Shown piece by piece: positions 25,370 to 34,184 of a stretch of DNA of 64,000 nucleotides; within the stretch, counting starts at the first letter, position 1, and each line of letters starts with the position of its first letter. Made by a program: the position numbers and the translations under genes. Location: positions 1,924,214 to 1,988,213 of the forward strand of contig NZ_BMHD01000001.1 in NCBI RefSeq assembly GCF_014640535.1, read 5' to 3'. Origin of the DNA: Cnuibacter physcomitrellae. Its GTDB lineage: Bacteria; Actinomycetota; Actinomycetes; Actinomycetales; Microbacteriaceae. The notes under the pieces were generated by a model, which was not told where the DNA came from, did not search any database, and worked only from the letters and a program-made list of their open reading frames with translations.

Positions 25370-27223
25370 CTAGCTCACGACGGTGAGCGTGTTCGTCACC
25401 GACACCAGGCTCACGGTCGCCGCCATGATGAACCCGCCCACGTAGGGGTTGTTCGTCACGCGGTAGAGCTTCCGCGACACCACGGCCGCCACCGCCAGGA
25501 TGACGATCACGGGGAACAGCCAGATACTGAAGATCCCGCCGAACCCGGGCACGAGCTCGCCGCTGGCGAAGAACGTCCAGTACTGCACGACCACGAGCAC
25601 GATCGGCGCGAGGGCGTTGAACAGGGCGAGCACGGCCGTGTTGATCCACTCGCGTCCGCCGAGGGTGAACCGGTTGAAGACGTTCACTGCGATCGAGTTG
25701 GCGAAGAAGTAGAGCAGGAAGAAGGGCAGCACGAGCAGCGCCAGCGGGATCTTGTCCGGCGTGAACCACTTCACGGCGAGCACCCAGAGGCGGAAGTCGC
25801 TGGTGAAGAAGTAGTCGACGACGGCGACGATCCCGAACGCGGCGACCACCACGACGAGGCCGAGGAGGATGGCCTGGAGGAACTTCTTCCATCCGGGCAG
25901 CATCCCGCCGGCGCGAAGGTCGACGCCCGCCTTGCGTCCGATCGCGTAGTACGAGATCAGCATGATCAACAGGGCGGCTCCGCCGTTGATTGCAGCCCAG
26001 AGGGCGATGAAGAACACGGCGCCCTGCGGGAAGATCGACGGCAGCGTGTTGAACGCGAGCGCACCGATGTCGTCGTTCTGCGAGAGTGCGACGTAGGTCA
26101 CGCCCGACACGACGGCGGAGACGACCATGGTCGCCCAGAACCAGACGAGACCCTTGCGGGCGAGCGGACGGGCCGGCTCCTCCTCGGTGCGCCGCAGGCC
26201 GGCGAAGGCCCGGGTGAAGAGGAGAGCGCGGGCGAACGCGACCAGGAAGATCCCGAAGCCGACGAGCCCGAGGGCGTTGAACGCCTCCTTCCACTGCCAC
26301 ACCTGCGAGTCCGACGCGATCGGATTCGGGGCACCGAGGGTGTGGTCGAAGTAGTCGAGCACGTCGGTCGTGGTCTGCTTCGAGAACGGGCCCCACGGAT
26401 GCGTCTGGGCCGGCGTGTAGAGGATGCGGTCGGCCTCGGCTCCGTCGACGTCGTCGGTGTAGAACTGCCCGGCCTCGCGCTCCTGGGTACCGCCCTTCGA
26501 CGGGTCGGCCCCGAAGTTCAGGAAGGACTGCGCGTTCGGAGTGGTGACGAAGTCGCGCGGCTTCGTGATGGCGGTGCCCTCCGCGTCATAGCTGCGGAAG
26601 AAGAACTCGTCGTACTGGTCGGCGACGAGGCCCACGTCGCGGCTGCCGTAGATGTTCATGTAGGCGCCGTCCGCATCCTTGTAGAAGGCCTCGTTGTCGA
26701 CGAGCAGCACCGACGAGATCAGCTGCGTGTCGGCGGCGTTGTCGGCCACGACGCTGTAGTTCGCGGCGCGGGCGCCGTTCGAATGCCCCTCGATTCCGAT
26801 GCGGTCGGTGTCGACGTAGGGCAGGTCGGCGACGAGCTTGACCGCGTCGTACATGCCGGTGCCGTTCACCGGGATGTCCGCGTTCGAGAGCGGGTCGGAG
26901 TTGCCGTGACCGTACATGTCGATCGAGACGACGACGTAGCCGCGCCGCGCGAGCTCGACGTAGTTCGCGTCCTGCATCTCGCGGTTGTTCCACCAGCCGT
27001 GGCTGACGACGACCGCAGGCGCCTTGTTCTCGTCCGTCGCGCTGTCGGGCTTGAACAGCAGGGCGCTGAGCGCCTCGCCGGACGAGGTCTCCCACCGCAT
27101 GTCCTTGACGGTGACGTGGCCGCCCGCCGTCTGGATCAGAGAGGATCCGATCGCCGACAACAGGCAGAGCGCGAGCGCGACGGCGAGCCAGATCGCGTTG
27201 CGCCGCTGGGTCATGTGCTTCAT
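25370..27223 (-). CDS. Alpha/beta hydrolase fused to a polytopic membrane domain
   Basis: A 617-residue protein. An N-terminal helix (IWLAVALALCLLSAIGSSLI, 11-30) leads to an exported alpha/beta-hydrolase domain with Ser148 in GIEGHSNG and the SHGWWNN oxyanion region (74-80). From about residue 310 there are eight or so membrane helices. The catalytic domain would face outward. Function unknown; proteins with this layout occur across actinobacteria. ATG 27223 has AAGGA 5-6 nt upstream; ATG three codons later is possible. Confidence 0.8.
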   Translation of the reverse strand: MKHMTQRRNAIWLAVALALCLLSAIGSSLIQTAGGHVTVKDMRWETSSGEALSALLFKPDSATDENKAPAVVVSHGWWNNREMQDANYVELARRGYVVVSIDMYGHGNSDPLSNADIPVNGTGMYDAVKLVADLPYVDTDRIGIEGHSNGARAANYSVVADNAADTQLISSVLLVDNEAFYKDADGAYMNIYGSRDVGLVADQYDEFFFRSYDAEGTAITKPRDFVTTPNAQSFLNFGADPSKGGTQEREAGQFYTDDVDGAEADRILYTPAQTHPWGPFSKQTTTDVLDYFDHTLGAPNPIASDSQVWQWKEAFNALGLVGFGIFLVAFARALLFTRAFAGLRRTEEEPARPLARKGLVWFWATMVVSAVVSGVTYVALSQNDDIGALAFNTLPSIFPQGAVFFIALWAAINGGAALLIMLISYYAIGRKAGVDLRAGGMLPGWKKFLQAILLGLVVVVAAFGIVAVVDYFFTSDFRLWVLAVKWFTPDKIPLALLVLPFFLLYFFANSIAVNVFNRFTLGGREWINTAVLALFNALAPIVLVVVQYWTFFASGELVPGFGGIFSIWLFPVIVILAVAAVVSRKLYRVTNNPYVGGFIMAATVSLVSVTNTLTVVS

Positions 27224-27352
27224 TGCATTCCTTCACGTAGTGACTGGTCGCTAACCTAGCGAACGCATCACGTGTCGATGAGCCGTGAGGCCGGATCTGC
27301 ACATATGTTCAGCGGCGGACCCCGCGGAAGGATCGCAGGGCGCCCCGGCGGC

Positions 27353-28240
27353 TCACTCCGCGCGCGCCGCGACCAGCACGGGCCCGCCCGGCACGGTCGC
27401 GAACCGCTGGATCTCCTGAAGCCCGAGGGCGGCGACGCGCTTCTCCACCTCCGACGTCGTGAGCGTCCCTCCCCCGCTCGACTCGGCGACCCACGCGGCC
27501 GTGACCGCAGATCGCGGGTGGGCAACGTCGGGTCGGGTGCCGAGGACGAGCAGTCCGCCGGGCCGCAGCGCAGCGGACGCTCGCGCGAGAGCGGCGTCGA
27601 CGATGCCGTCGGGGAGGAACGGGACAGGCACCCACACCAGGTCGTACGCTGCCTCGTCGCCGAGCGTCGTCACATCCTGACGACGCAGTCGGATGCGGGA
27701 CGCCGGCTCCGACGCGACCTCCGCCAGTCGTCGCTCGGCCAGCTCGAGGGGCCGCTCGGCGATGTCGATCCCGGTGACCTGGAGCGCGATCACCCCCTCC
27801 GCGAGAGCAAGGGCGATCGCGCCGACACCTGTGCCGACATCGAGGGCTCGGGCGGGGGCGTCGCCTCGGAGGACACCGTAGGCGGGAGCGATCCTCTGGA
27901 GGATGACCGTCGCCATCAGCGCCGACGACCTGCCCTGGGCGATCATCGCCTCGTCGCCCACATCCGTCCAGTCGCGAGTGGACCCGGTCGCCGCGGACGC
28001 CGCCTGCCCGAGCACGCTGGCGAGGTGTCCGCTCCGGGCTCTCCGCTCCGCCCACAGCTCCTCGAGGACGCGCTCGATGTCGGGCACGCCGCGGAGCACA
28101 GCGGCGCGGGCGGGGTCGAGGGCGAGCGCCTCGGCGGGTGTCGCAGCTCGGGTGTCGGCAAGTGCCGATGCGATCGCAGCGGCCTCCACCGCCGAGGAGA
28201 GCATCCCCGCCACCACGTCATCTCGTCGCGTCACGTCCAT
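27353..28240 (-). CDS. SAM-dependent methyltransferase
   Basis: A 295-residue class I methyltransferase: motif I DVGTGVGA (134-141), the acidic residue ending strand 2 (VTGIDIAERPLE) and YDLVWVPVPF at motif IV. About 120 N-terminal residues form a helical cap. The acceptor is unknown. It lies 42 bp downstream of the TRIC-like gene on the same strand. Confidence 0.8.
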   Translation of the reverse strand: MDVTRRDDVVAGMLSSAVEAAAIASALADTRAATPAEALALDPARAAVLRGVPDIERVLEELWAERRARSGHLASVLGQAASAATGSTRDWTDVGDEAMIAQGRSSALMATVILQRIAPAYGVLRGDAPARALDVGTGVGAIALALAEGVIALQVTGIDIAERPLELAERRLAEVASEPASRIRLRRQDVTTLGDEAAYDLVWVPVPFLPDGIVDAALARASAALRPGGLLVLGTRPDVAHPRSAVTAAWVAESSGGGTLTTSEVEKRVAALGLQEIQRFATVPGGPVLVAARAE

Positions 28241-28282
28241 CTCTTCCTCTTGTCGTCTCGATCCACGGATGCGGGTCTTCCG

Positions 28283-28960
28283 TCATCCGCCCGCACCGCG
28301 CATCCGAGGCCGGGAGCGCCACGGCCACGGCAGCGCGCGCTGCTCGGGGAAGCGCCAGTCGAACCGCACCGCCGCGAGCCTGAGCAGAGCGGTGACGCCG
28401 ACTGCGATCGCTCCCGCGATCGGCACGCCGACACCCAGCGTCACGAGCAGGATGAGGACCGCCGCCCCGGCCCCCGCCGCCGCGGCGAACAGCGACCCGA
28501 TCTGCAGGAAGGAGACGGGCAGCCCGAGCAGCAGGTCGCGGACGAGCGACCCACCCACGGCGCCGATGATCCCCACGAGGAGTGCGCCGATAGCACCGAC
28601 CCCGAGCGAGAGTGCCTTCGTCGTCGCGATCACGCCGAAGGTGCCGATCACGAGGGCGTCGAGCCCGGTGACCACCCATCCGGCCCGCTTCACGAGCGGG
28701 CCGGCGGCCATCCCCACCAGCGCGGCGAGTCCGGCGACGAGCAGGTACCAGCTGCTCCACACCACCACCGGTGGCTGGTTGAGGATGAGGTCGCGCAGCA
28801 GGCTCCCGCCTAGGGCCACCGCGATCCCGATCGCGACGACCCCGAGGACGTCGAGGCGGCGCTCCCTGAATCCCGCCGCGAAGAGGGCGCCCTGGAGGCC
28901 GCCGAGTCCGGCGGCCACCAGTTCGGCCCAGAGCGGGATCCCGAACACCGCGGCGTCCAT
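28283..28960 (-). CDS. Trimeric intracellular cation (TRIC/UPF0126) channel protein
   Basis: A 225-residue protein with seven membrane helices in two tandem three-helix halves, each carrying the family glycine motif (GGSLLRDLIL near residue 51 and GGSLVRDLLL near residue 139). Bacterial members form cation-permeable trimers. The Arg/Pro-rich tail after residue 205 is non-conserved. Confidence 0.9.
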   Translation of the reverse strand: MDAAVFGIPLWAELVAAGLGGLQGALFAAGFRERRLDVLGVVAIGIAVALGGSLLRDLILNQPPVVVWSSWYLLVAGLAALVGMAAGPLVKRAGWVVTGLDALVIGTFGVIATTKALSLGVGAIGALLVGIIGAVGGSLVRDLLLGLPVSFLQIGSLFAAAAGAGAAVLILLVTLGVGVPIAGAIAVGVTALLRLAAVRFDWRFPEQRALPWPWRSRPRMRGAGG

Positions 28961-29027
28961 CAGCCGCGCGCCTCGGCTGCGACCGCGACCGGCACTCGCG
29001 ATGCTCGCACCGACTCCGCGATCATGG

Positions 29028-29768
29028 TCAGCGGCTCGTCTCGCGCACGGCCTCGAGGATCAGGTCGGCGACCGCGTCCGGCTGCGACACGGTCACCGCG
29101 TGCGACGCGTCGATCTCGACGGACCGCGAGTTCGCCCGCTCGGACATGAAGCGCATCGAGTCGGCCGGGATGGCGAGGTCGCGCAGGGTGATCATCGCCC
29201 AGGAGGGGATGGTCTTCCATCCCGCCTTGGTCGCCGCGTCGGCGAGGGCGGAGGCGGCGATCGGGCGCTGGGTCGCGGCCATCAGCACCGCGGTGGCGGC
29301 CGGGACGTCGGAGGCGAAGATCTCATTGAACCTGTCCTGCTCGATGTAGAGGTCGTCGCCGCTGAAGCCGCCCGAGGTGAAGGGGACGGGCGTGAGTGCC
29401 TCGCCGAGCACACCGCCGGGGAACTTCGCGGCGAGCTCGCCGGTGCTCTCCCCCGGCTCGAGCTGGAAGCTCGCGATGTAGACGAGCGCGCGCACGTTCT
29501 CTGCACCCTCGGTGGCCTCGCTCAGCACGGACCCTCCGTAGGAGTGTCCGGCGACGACGACCGGTCCGTCGATGTGGTCGATCACCGTGCGGAGGTACTC
29601 GGCGTCGGCCGCCAACCCTCGCAGCGGGTTCGCGACGGCGAGGACGGGGAGCCCGGCACCCTGGAGGCGCTCGACGACGCCGTTCCAGCTCGCCGATTCG
29701 GCGAAGGCGCCATGGACGAGGACGACGGTGGGCTGCTCGGCTGCGGGCTGGAACACGGTGGCGGTCAT
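29028..29768 (-). CDS. Alpha/beta hydrolase (esterase-like)
   Basis: A 246-residue alpha/beta hydrolase: HGAFAES (19-25), nucleophile Ser76 in AGHSYGG, and a C-terminal DASHAVTVSQP supplying His. Resembles small EstC-like esterases. ATG 29768 has AAGGGG upstream; an upstream in-frame start would run through the operator and is rejected. Divergent from the GntR gene and probably repressed by it. Confidence 0.85.
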   Translation of the reverse strand: MTATVFQPAAEQPTVVLVHGAFAESASWNGVVERLQGAGLPVLAVANPLRGLAADAEYLRTVIDHIDGPVVVAGHSYGGSVLSEATEGAENVRALVYIASFQLEPGESTGELAAKFPGGVLGEALTPVPFTSGGFSGDDLYIEQDRFNEIFASDVPAATAVLMAATQRPIAASALADAATKAGWKTIPSWAMITLRDLAIPADSMRFMSERANSRSVEIDASHAVTVSQPDAVADLILEAVRETSR

Positions 29769-29790
29769 GGGGGACCCCTTCTCGATTTGA

Positions 29791-29808
29791 TACGCAATAT
29801 ATTGCGTA
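29791..29808. promoter_or_regulatory. GntR operator 1
   Basis: TACGCAATATATTGCGTA is a perfect 18-bp palindrome upstream of the esterase gene. It overlaps a leftward -10 (ATATAT) that lies 17 bp from TTGTGT, so binding would block transcription. Confidence 0.85.
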
Positions 29809-29881
29809 CTGGTAGCAATACACAAGAGTGGTCTTCCATTCCCGGGTGTGCGGTTGATTTGCTGGGGCCTGCGAAGTGTGC

Positions 29882-29893
29882 GCAATATATTGC
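29882..29893. promoter_or_regulatory. GntR operator 2
   Basis: GCAATATATTGC, the core of operator 1, ends immediately before the GntR ATG at 29894, 88 bp centre to centre from operator 1. A half-site (GCAATA) lies at about 29814. The position suggests tight autoregulation and a leaderless mRNA. Confidence 0.8.
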
Positions 29894-30544
29894 ATGCCTA
29901 TCCCCGCCGGATCCTCTCCTCTTGGACGCTCCCTGCTCCGGAACGACGTGTACACGCGTCTCAGAGATGCCCTGGTGGATGGCACATTCGCGCCGGGAGA
30001 GCAGTTGAAGGACGTCGATCTCGCGGCATGGCTGGGCGTGAGCCGAACTCCGGTCAGGGAAGCCCTTCTCCGGTTGGCGACGAGCGGTCTCGTCGAGACC
30101 CAGCCAGGCCGATCCACGACGGTGAGCACGATCGACGAGCGCAAGGTCCGCGACGCCCGCGATGTCCTCGCCGCGATGCACCAGCTCGCCGTCCGCGAGA
30201 GCGTCGCCATCCTGACCCCTGAAGACATCGAGCGGATGCGCGCAGCCAACCGCGACTTCGCTGCGGCCCTGGAGACGGGTGACGTCGCCGCCGCTCTCGA
30301 CGCCGACGAGAGACTGCACGCCGTCCCCGTCGCTGCCCTCGGCAACGAAGCCGTCGAGTCGGTACTGGAGCACTTCGGCCCCGTCGTCCGTCGAGTCGAG
30401 CGGATGCGCTTCGCCTCGGCCAGCGCCCAGCGCTCGGTCGACGCCCACGAGCGCCTCATCGAGCTCTGCGCCGCTGGCGACGCGGAGGCCGCCGCCGCCG
30501 TCGCCTTCGACACCTGGCATAGTCTCCCGATCACCGCGGACTGA
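29894..30544 (+). CDS. GntR family regulator, FadR-type (FCD)
   Basis: A 216-residue regulator: winged helix at about 15-75 (LKDVDLAAWLGVSRTPVREALLRL) and an FCD-type C-terminal helical domain with conserved D/H positions (DADERLHAV, DAHERLIELC). Divergent from the esterase gene. ATG 29894 is chosen because an upstream ATG at 29876 would put the operator inside the gene. Confidence 0.9.
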   Translation: MPIPAGSSPLGRSLLRNDVYTRLRDALVDGTFAPGEQLKDVDLAAWLGVSRTPVREALLRLATSGLVETQPGRSTTVSTIDERKVRDARDVLAAMHQLAVRESVAILTPEDIERMRAANRDFAAALETGDVAAALDADERLHAVPVAALGNEAVESVLEHFGPVVRRVERMRFASASAQRSVDAHERLIELCAAGDAEAAAAVAFDTWHSLPITAD

Positions 30545-30690
30545 GTCTGGCCCAACCCGTCCTGACCGACAGCCAGAGCACAGCCAGGAACGCGACCCCT
30601 CATAGCTCGCCACCTGCACGGCTCGGCCATGTAAGCACGTCCGACCTGGCGGTGACCATCCGCCCGGCGCGCCCCGACTCCTTCACAGCG

Positions 30691-30713
30691 GGAGAACCGC
30701 CCCGCGGTTCTCC
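30691..30713. other. Perfect hairpin upstream of the HNH gene
   Basis: GGAGAACCGC and GCGGTTCTCC pair over 10 bp with a 3-nt loop. No T-tract follows, so it may be a weak terminator for the GntR gene or a protein site. It lies in the 223-bp gap 30545-30767. Confidence 0.6.
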
Positions 30714-30767
30714 CCACCCGACCCGGCCCCATCCCTAATGTCGGTGGCCTCTGGTTGAGTATCTCTC

Positions 30768-32246
30768 ATGACAGAGGAGACGCGCACCACGAACCGGACA
30801 CCCCGGTTCGAACCCGCACGCGCCTCCGACCCCGCGGTCGCCGCGATGGAGGAGAGACAGCGGATCCTCCTGTCACGCCTGGAAGAGGGCCGCCGAGCCG
30901 AGGCAGCACTCCACGCCGAACGACTGCGCCTGCTGGCCGAATTCGCGTCCACTGCCGATGAGCTCGCCGCACTCCTCCATCTCGACCGCCTGGCCGAGGC
31001 GCGGGACATGCAACGCCGGTCCATGACCGCCGAAGTCGCCGTCGCGTTGAACGTGTCGGAGCGGTTCGTGCAGATCGAGACCTGCGACGCCGAGACCATC
31101 GCCGCGCTACCCGCCACCCTCAATGCCCTCGCCACCGGCGACATCTCCCGGCAGCACGTTCACAAGCTCGTGGTCCACCTCAACTCGCTTCCCACCGAGA
31201 CGTGGGAGGCATACGAAGGCGCCGTCCTCCCCGCCGCGATGCACCTCACCCCCGCGAGGTTCGACAACCTCGCCCGCAGGATGCGGGAACGCCTGCACCC
31301 CGACTCCCTCACCACCCGCGCGCGGCAAGCACGCGAGGAGCGATCCGCGTGGATCACCGAGGAACGCGACGGGATGGCCCACCTCCACCTCCTCGCCACT
31401 GCGGAGAACGTCCTCGCCATCGACGCCCGACTGCATCACCACGCCCGCGCTCTGGCCGCCGAACCGAACGAGACCCGCACCCTCCCGCAACTGCGCGCCG
31501 ACGCCGCCGTCGACCTCCTCCTCGGCCTCCCCGCGACCGCCGGCGGTGTCGCCGTGGAGCTCATGGTGACCGTCCCCGCCGCCACCCTCGCCGGGGCGGG
31601 CGAGGAGCCGGGCGAGTTGAGCGGATACGGACCCGTCGATCCCGACACTGCCCGCAGGCTGGCCGCCGCAGCGCCCGCCTTTACCCGCATCCTCACCCGA
31701 CCCGACACCGGCGACATCGTCTCCGTCGGGCGGGGCTCCTACCGACTCCCCGCCGCGCTCCGCCGCCGGCTCAGGGTGGAGGACGAACGCTGCAGGTTCC
31801 CGGGTTGCAACCGGCGGGCGCTCACGGCCGATGCCGACCACACCACAGCCTGGGAAGACGGAGGAGGTACCGACGCAGAGAACCTCGCCCACCTCTGCCG
31901 CCGGCATCACCGGCTCAAACACGCCACCGACGGGGATGTGGCCCAAGATCCCGACCGGACACTCACGTGGATCAGCCCACTCGGCCAGGTCGCCCAGACA
32001 CGACCACCCGGCCGAGACATGACCGACGCCACCGAACGCGCCCGCGCGATCCTCCGCCGCGCCCACAACGCAGACCCGGCCCACGCCCCCGATCGCGAGA
32101 ACCCACCACCACCCACCGACGAGAACCGTCCGCCCCACACCAGGACCCCCGAGCCGGACGACGGCCCGGCCATGACCGCGCGCGGCCGCGAGGTCCTCGC
32201 CCGCATCCGCACCCCACGCCCCCTCCCCGAACACGCCCCCTTCTGA
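30768..32246 (+). CDS. DUF222 / HNH endonuclease family protein (13E12 type)
   Basis: A 492-residue protein with a long helical DUF222 domain (about 30-310) and a C-terminal HNH nuclease: CRFPGC (about 342-347), DADHTTAW, then LCRRHHRLKH. The HNH Cys and His residues are all present, so it looks intact. The tail of about 90 residues is Pro/Arg-rich and disordered. Family members are multi-copy in Microbacteriaceae and suspected to be mobile; the target is unknown. The -10-like GAGTAT lies 5 nt before the ATG, suggesting a leaderless mRNA. Confidence 0.85.
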   Translation: MTEETRTTNRTPRFEPARASDPAVAAMEERQRILLSRLEEGRRAEAALHAERLRLLAEFASTADELAALLHLDRLAEARDMQRRSMTAEVAVALNVSERFVQIETCDAETIAALPATLNALATGDISRQHVHKLVVHLNSLPTETWEAYEGAVLPAAMHLTPARFDNLARRMRERLHPDSLTTRARQAREERSAWITEERDGMAHLHLLATAENVLAIDARLHHHARALAAEPNETRTLPQLRADAAVDLLLGLPATAGGVAVELMVTVPAATLAGAGEEPGELSGYGPVDPDTARRLAAAAPAFTRILTRPDTGDIVSVGRGSYRLPAALRRRLRVEDERCRFPGCNRRALTADADHTTAWEDGGGTDAENLAHLCRRHHRLKHATDGDVAQDPDRTLTWISPLGQVAQTRPPGRDMTDATERARAILRRAHNADPAHAPDRENPPPPTDENRPPHTRTPEPDDGPAMTARGREVLARIRTPRPLPEHAPF

Positions 32247-32379
32247 CCACGCCCTCACCACCCGCCCTCTTCCGACCGCAGGCCCGGGGCTGCCGAACAC
32301 TCGACGGGACCACGCAGCCACACCCCGCCCCGCACAACGCGAAACCCACTGCTCACGAATCGCACGGTCCCCGGAGGGG

Positions 32380-32413
32380 TGGCGCGCATTCTGAGCACTG
32401 GACGAGGTCCACC
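32380..32413. repeat. Direct repeat copy 1 after the HNH gene
   Basis: A 34-bp stretch sharing the pattern TGGCGCGNATTCTGAGC followed by CTNGACGA with a copy 97 bp downstream (32477-32510). Both lie in the convergent gap 32247-32536. Confidence 0.7.
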
Positions 32414-32457
32414 AGCGACACCCACCCCGACACAACGTGGACTCACCGCTCGGAAAA

Positions 32458-32483
32458 CGCGCCATGACCGCGGACATGGCGCG
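32458..32483. repeat. Perfect inverted repeat in the HNH / epimerase convergent gap
   Basis: CGCGCCATG and CATGGCGCG pair over 9 bp around an 8-nt loop. The right arm is the start of the second direct-repeat copy. Possibly a two-way terminator. Confidence 0.65.
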
Positions 32484-32510
32484 GATTCTGAGCCCTCGAC
32501 GAAGACCATC
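32477..32510. repeat. Direct repeat copy 2 after the HNH gene
   Basis: Second copy of the TGGCGCGNATTCTGAGC unit, reading on into CTCGACGA. It ends 26 bp before the convergent epimerase gene. Confidence 0.7.
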
Positions 32511-32536
32511 CCCGGGCGATCACCCGAGGCGCACGG

Positions 32537-33418
32537 TCACGGCTCGAGGTTCTCGAGGTCCTCCAGCAGCCCCGGGTGCGTGGGTACCCATCCCAGCGCC
32601 TCTCGCGTGTGAGCGCTCGACGCGGGCTGGTCCATCGCGAAGATCGGCCCGAACGGACCGAACTCCTCCACGGGCACCTGCTCCGTCCCCATCCCGAGCC
32701 GCCGCGCGATCACCGCAGCGATGTCGCGCACGGCGATCCCCTCATCCGCCACCGCGTGCCACGCGGTCCCCGCGGGCGCCGACTCGAGCGCGAGACGGAA
32801 CAGCGACGCCGCATCGCGCGCATGCACCGAGGGCCACCGCTGAGCACCGTCGCCCGGGTATCCGACCGCGCCGCGAGCGCGGGCCGCCTCGGTGAGCAGC
32901 CCCGCGAATCCGCCCTGGCCGTTCTCGTGGACGGTGCGCGGCATCCGTACCGCCGAGGCCCGGACGCCCTGCGGCGCGAGGGCGAGCAGCGCGTTCACCG
33001 AGCGCGAGCGTCCGGCGACCGGCCCGACCTCGGGCAGCGGATCCCCTTCAGTGGATGCGCGACCCTCTACCCACGGCGTGCCCGAGACGGTGACGATCGG
33101 CCGCCCGCTTCCCACGAGTGCGGTGCCGAGTGCCTCCATGGCCGCAGCCTCTTCGGCGATGCTCCGCTCGAGCGCACCGGGGGCGTCGAGGTCGTGACCG
33201 AACGCGAGGCTGATCACCCCGTCCGACCGGGCAGCGCCCTCGCGCAGCACGTCGAGGTCGGTGATCGATCCCCGCAGCGGCGTGGCTCCAGCCGCGGCGA
33301 GAACGTCGGCGGACGCCTCGGAGCGGGCGAGCGCGAGCACCGTGTGACCATGCGACAGCAGCTCGGCGACCACGGCGGTGCCGATCGTGCCGGTGCCGCC
33401 GGTGACGAAGACGAACAT
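32537..33418 (-). CDS. NAD-dependent epimerase / extended SDR-like oxidoreductase
   Basis: A 293-residue Rossmann protein with TGGTGTIG (6-13) at the N-terminus, VTVSGTPW near residue 110 and a C-terminal substrate domain (GWVPTHPGLLEDL). The usual YxxxK pair is not obvious, so it may bind nucleotide without the normal SDR chemistry. ATG 33418 has GGAG 5 nt upstream. Divergent from, and probably repressed by, the TetR gene. Confidence 0.8.
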   Translation of the reverse strand: MFVFVTGGTGTIGTAVVAELLSHGHTVLALARSEASADVLAAAGATPLRGSITDLDVLREGAARSDGVISLAFGHDLDAPGALERSIAEEAAAMEALGTALVGSGRPIVTVSGTPWVEGRASTEGDPLPEVGPVAGRSRSVNALLALAPQGVRASAVRMPRTVHENGQGGFAGLLTEAARARGAVGYPGDGAQRWPSVHARDAASLFRLALESAPAGTAWHAVADEGIAVRDIAAVIARRLGMGTEQVPVEEFGPFGPIFAMDQPASSAHTREALGWVPTHPGLLEDLENLEP

Positions 33419-33434
33419 GAGATCTCCAGACGAG

Positions 33435-33456
33435 TGATGGGACTGATGTCTCATCA
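33435..33456. promoter_or_regulatory. TetR operator 1 (TGATGGGAC-N4-GTCTCATCA)
   Basis: A 22-bp inverted repeat with 9-bp arms and one mismatch, 17 bp upstream of the epimerase ATG. Confidence 0.8.
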
Positions 33457-33466
33457 CCGTACACCC

Positions 33467-33490
33467 GTGACGGGACAAAAGTCCCATCAC
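33467..33490. promoter_or_regulatory. TetR operator 2 (GTGACGGGAC-AAAA-GTCCCATCAC)
   Basis: The same dyad with 10-bp arms and one mismatch, centred 33 bp (three helical turns) from operator 1. The TetR gene -10 (TAGGAT, 33492-33497) starts just after it, and its ATG follows 6 nt later. Confidence 0.8.
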
Positions 33491-33503
33491 GTAGGATCGT
33501 CGT

Positions 33504-34082
33504 ATGGGTCGATGGGAGCCGGGTGCGCGGGAGCGTCTCGTCGTCGCCGCGGTCGAGCTCTTCACCGAGCATGGCTACGACGCGACGACGGTGGCGCAGA
33601 TCGCCGAACGCGCCGGAGTGACGAAGAGCACGTTCTTCCGCCACTTCCCCGACAAGCGCGAGCTGCTCGTCGCCGGCCAGGAGAGCCTCAGCGCCCTGCT
33701 CGCCGAGGGCATCGCCGAGGCCCCGGCCGACGCCTCTGCCCTCGATGCCGTCGCCTCCGGGCTCGAGCGCGCGTCCACGATGATGGGGCCCGCCAATCGC
33801 GATCTCGGCCCCCGCATCCGCGAGGCCCTCGCCGCGAGCGTCGAGCTGCAGGAGCGCGATGCGCTCAAGAGCGTCGGCATGACCGCCGCGATGACGGAGG
33901 CGTTGCTCGCCCGAGGCGTGCCCGAGACGGTCGCGGCCTTGGCCGCCGAGATGGGCATCCTCGCCTTCAAGCAGGGCTACGCCCGCTGGTCGGAGGCCGA
34001 CCGCGGGGACGACGACAGACTCGCCCCCTACGCCCTCGCGGCGCTGCAGGACCTCCGCGCGGCCGCGTCAGCGCTGGGCTGA
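33504..34082 (+). CDS. TetR family transcriptional regulator
   Basis: A 192-residue regulator with a canonical HTH (TTVAQIAERAGVTKSTFFRHF, about 28-48). The C-terminal part is a standard helical ligand domain. The -10 box and ATG are 6 nt apart, so the mRNA is probably leaderless. It should bind the two dyads at 33435-33490. Confidence 0.9.
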   Translation: MGRWEPGARERLVVAAVELFTEHGYDATTVAQIAERAGVTKSTFFRHFPDKRELLVAGQESLSALLAEGIAEAPADASALDAVASGLERASTMMGPANRDLGPRIREALAASVELQERDALKSVGMTAAMTEALLARGVPETVAALAAEMGILAFKQGYARWSEADRGDDDRLAPYALAALQDLRAAASALG

Positions 34083-34184
34083 CGAGACGCATCCGATCGC
34101 TTCCCCTTCGGGACGTGTGGGTGAGGTGGATGCGTTGCGGGATTCGGCGGAATCCCGGCGCACCGCACCCCCAGTTCAGGGAAG

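Noticed and set aside
29769-29885. Longer reading of the esterase through the operator
   Set aside because: It would put a perfect 18-bp regulatory palindrome and the promoter inside the gene, and the added residues do not fit an alpha/beta-hydrolase start.
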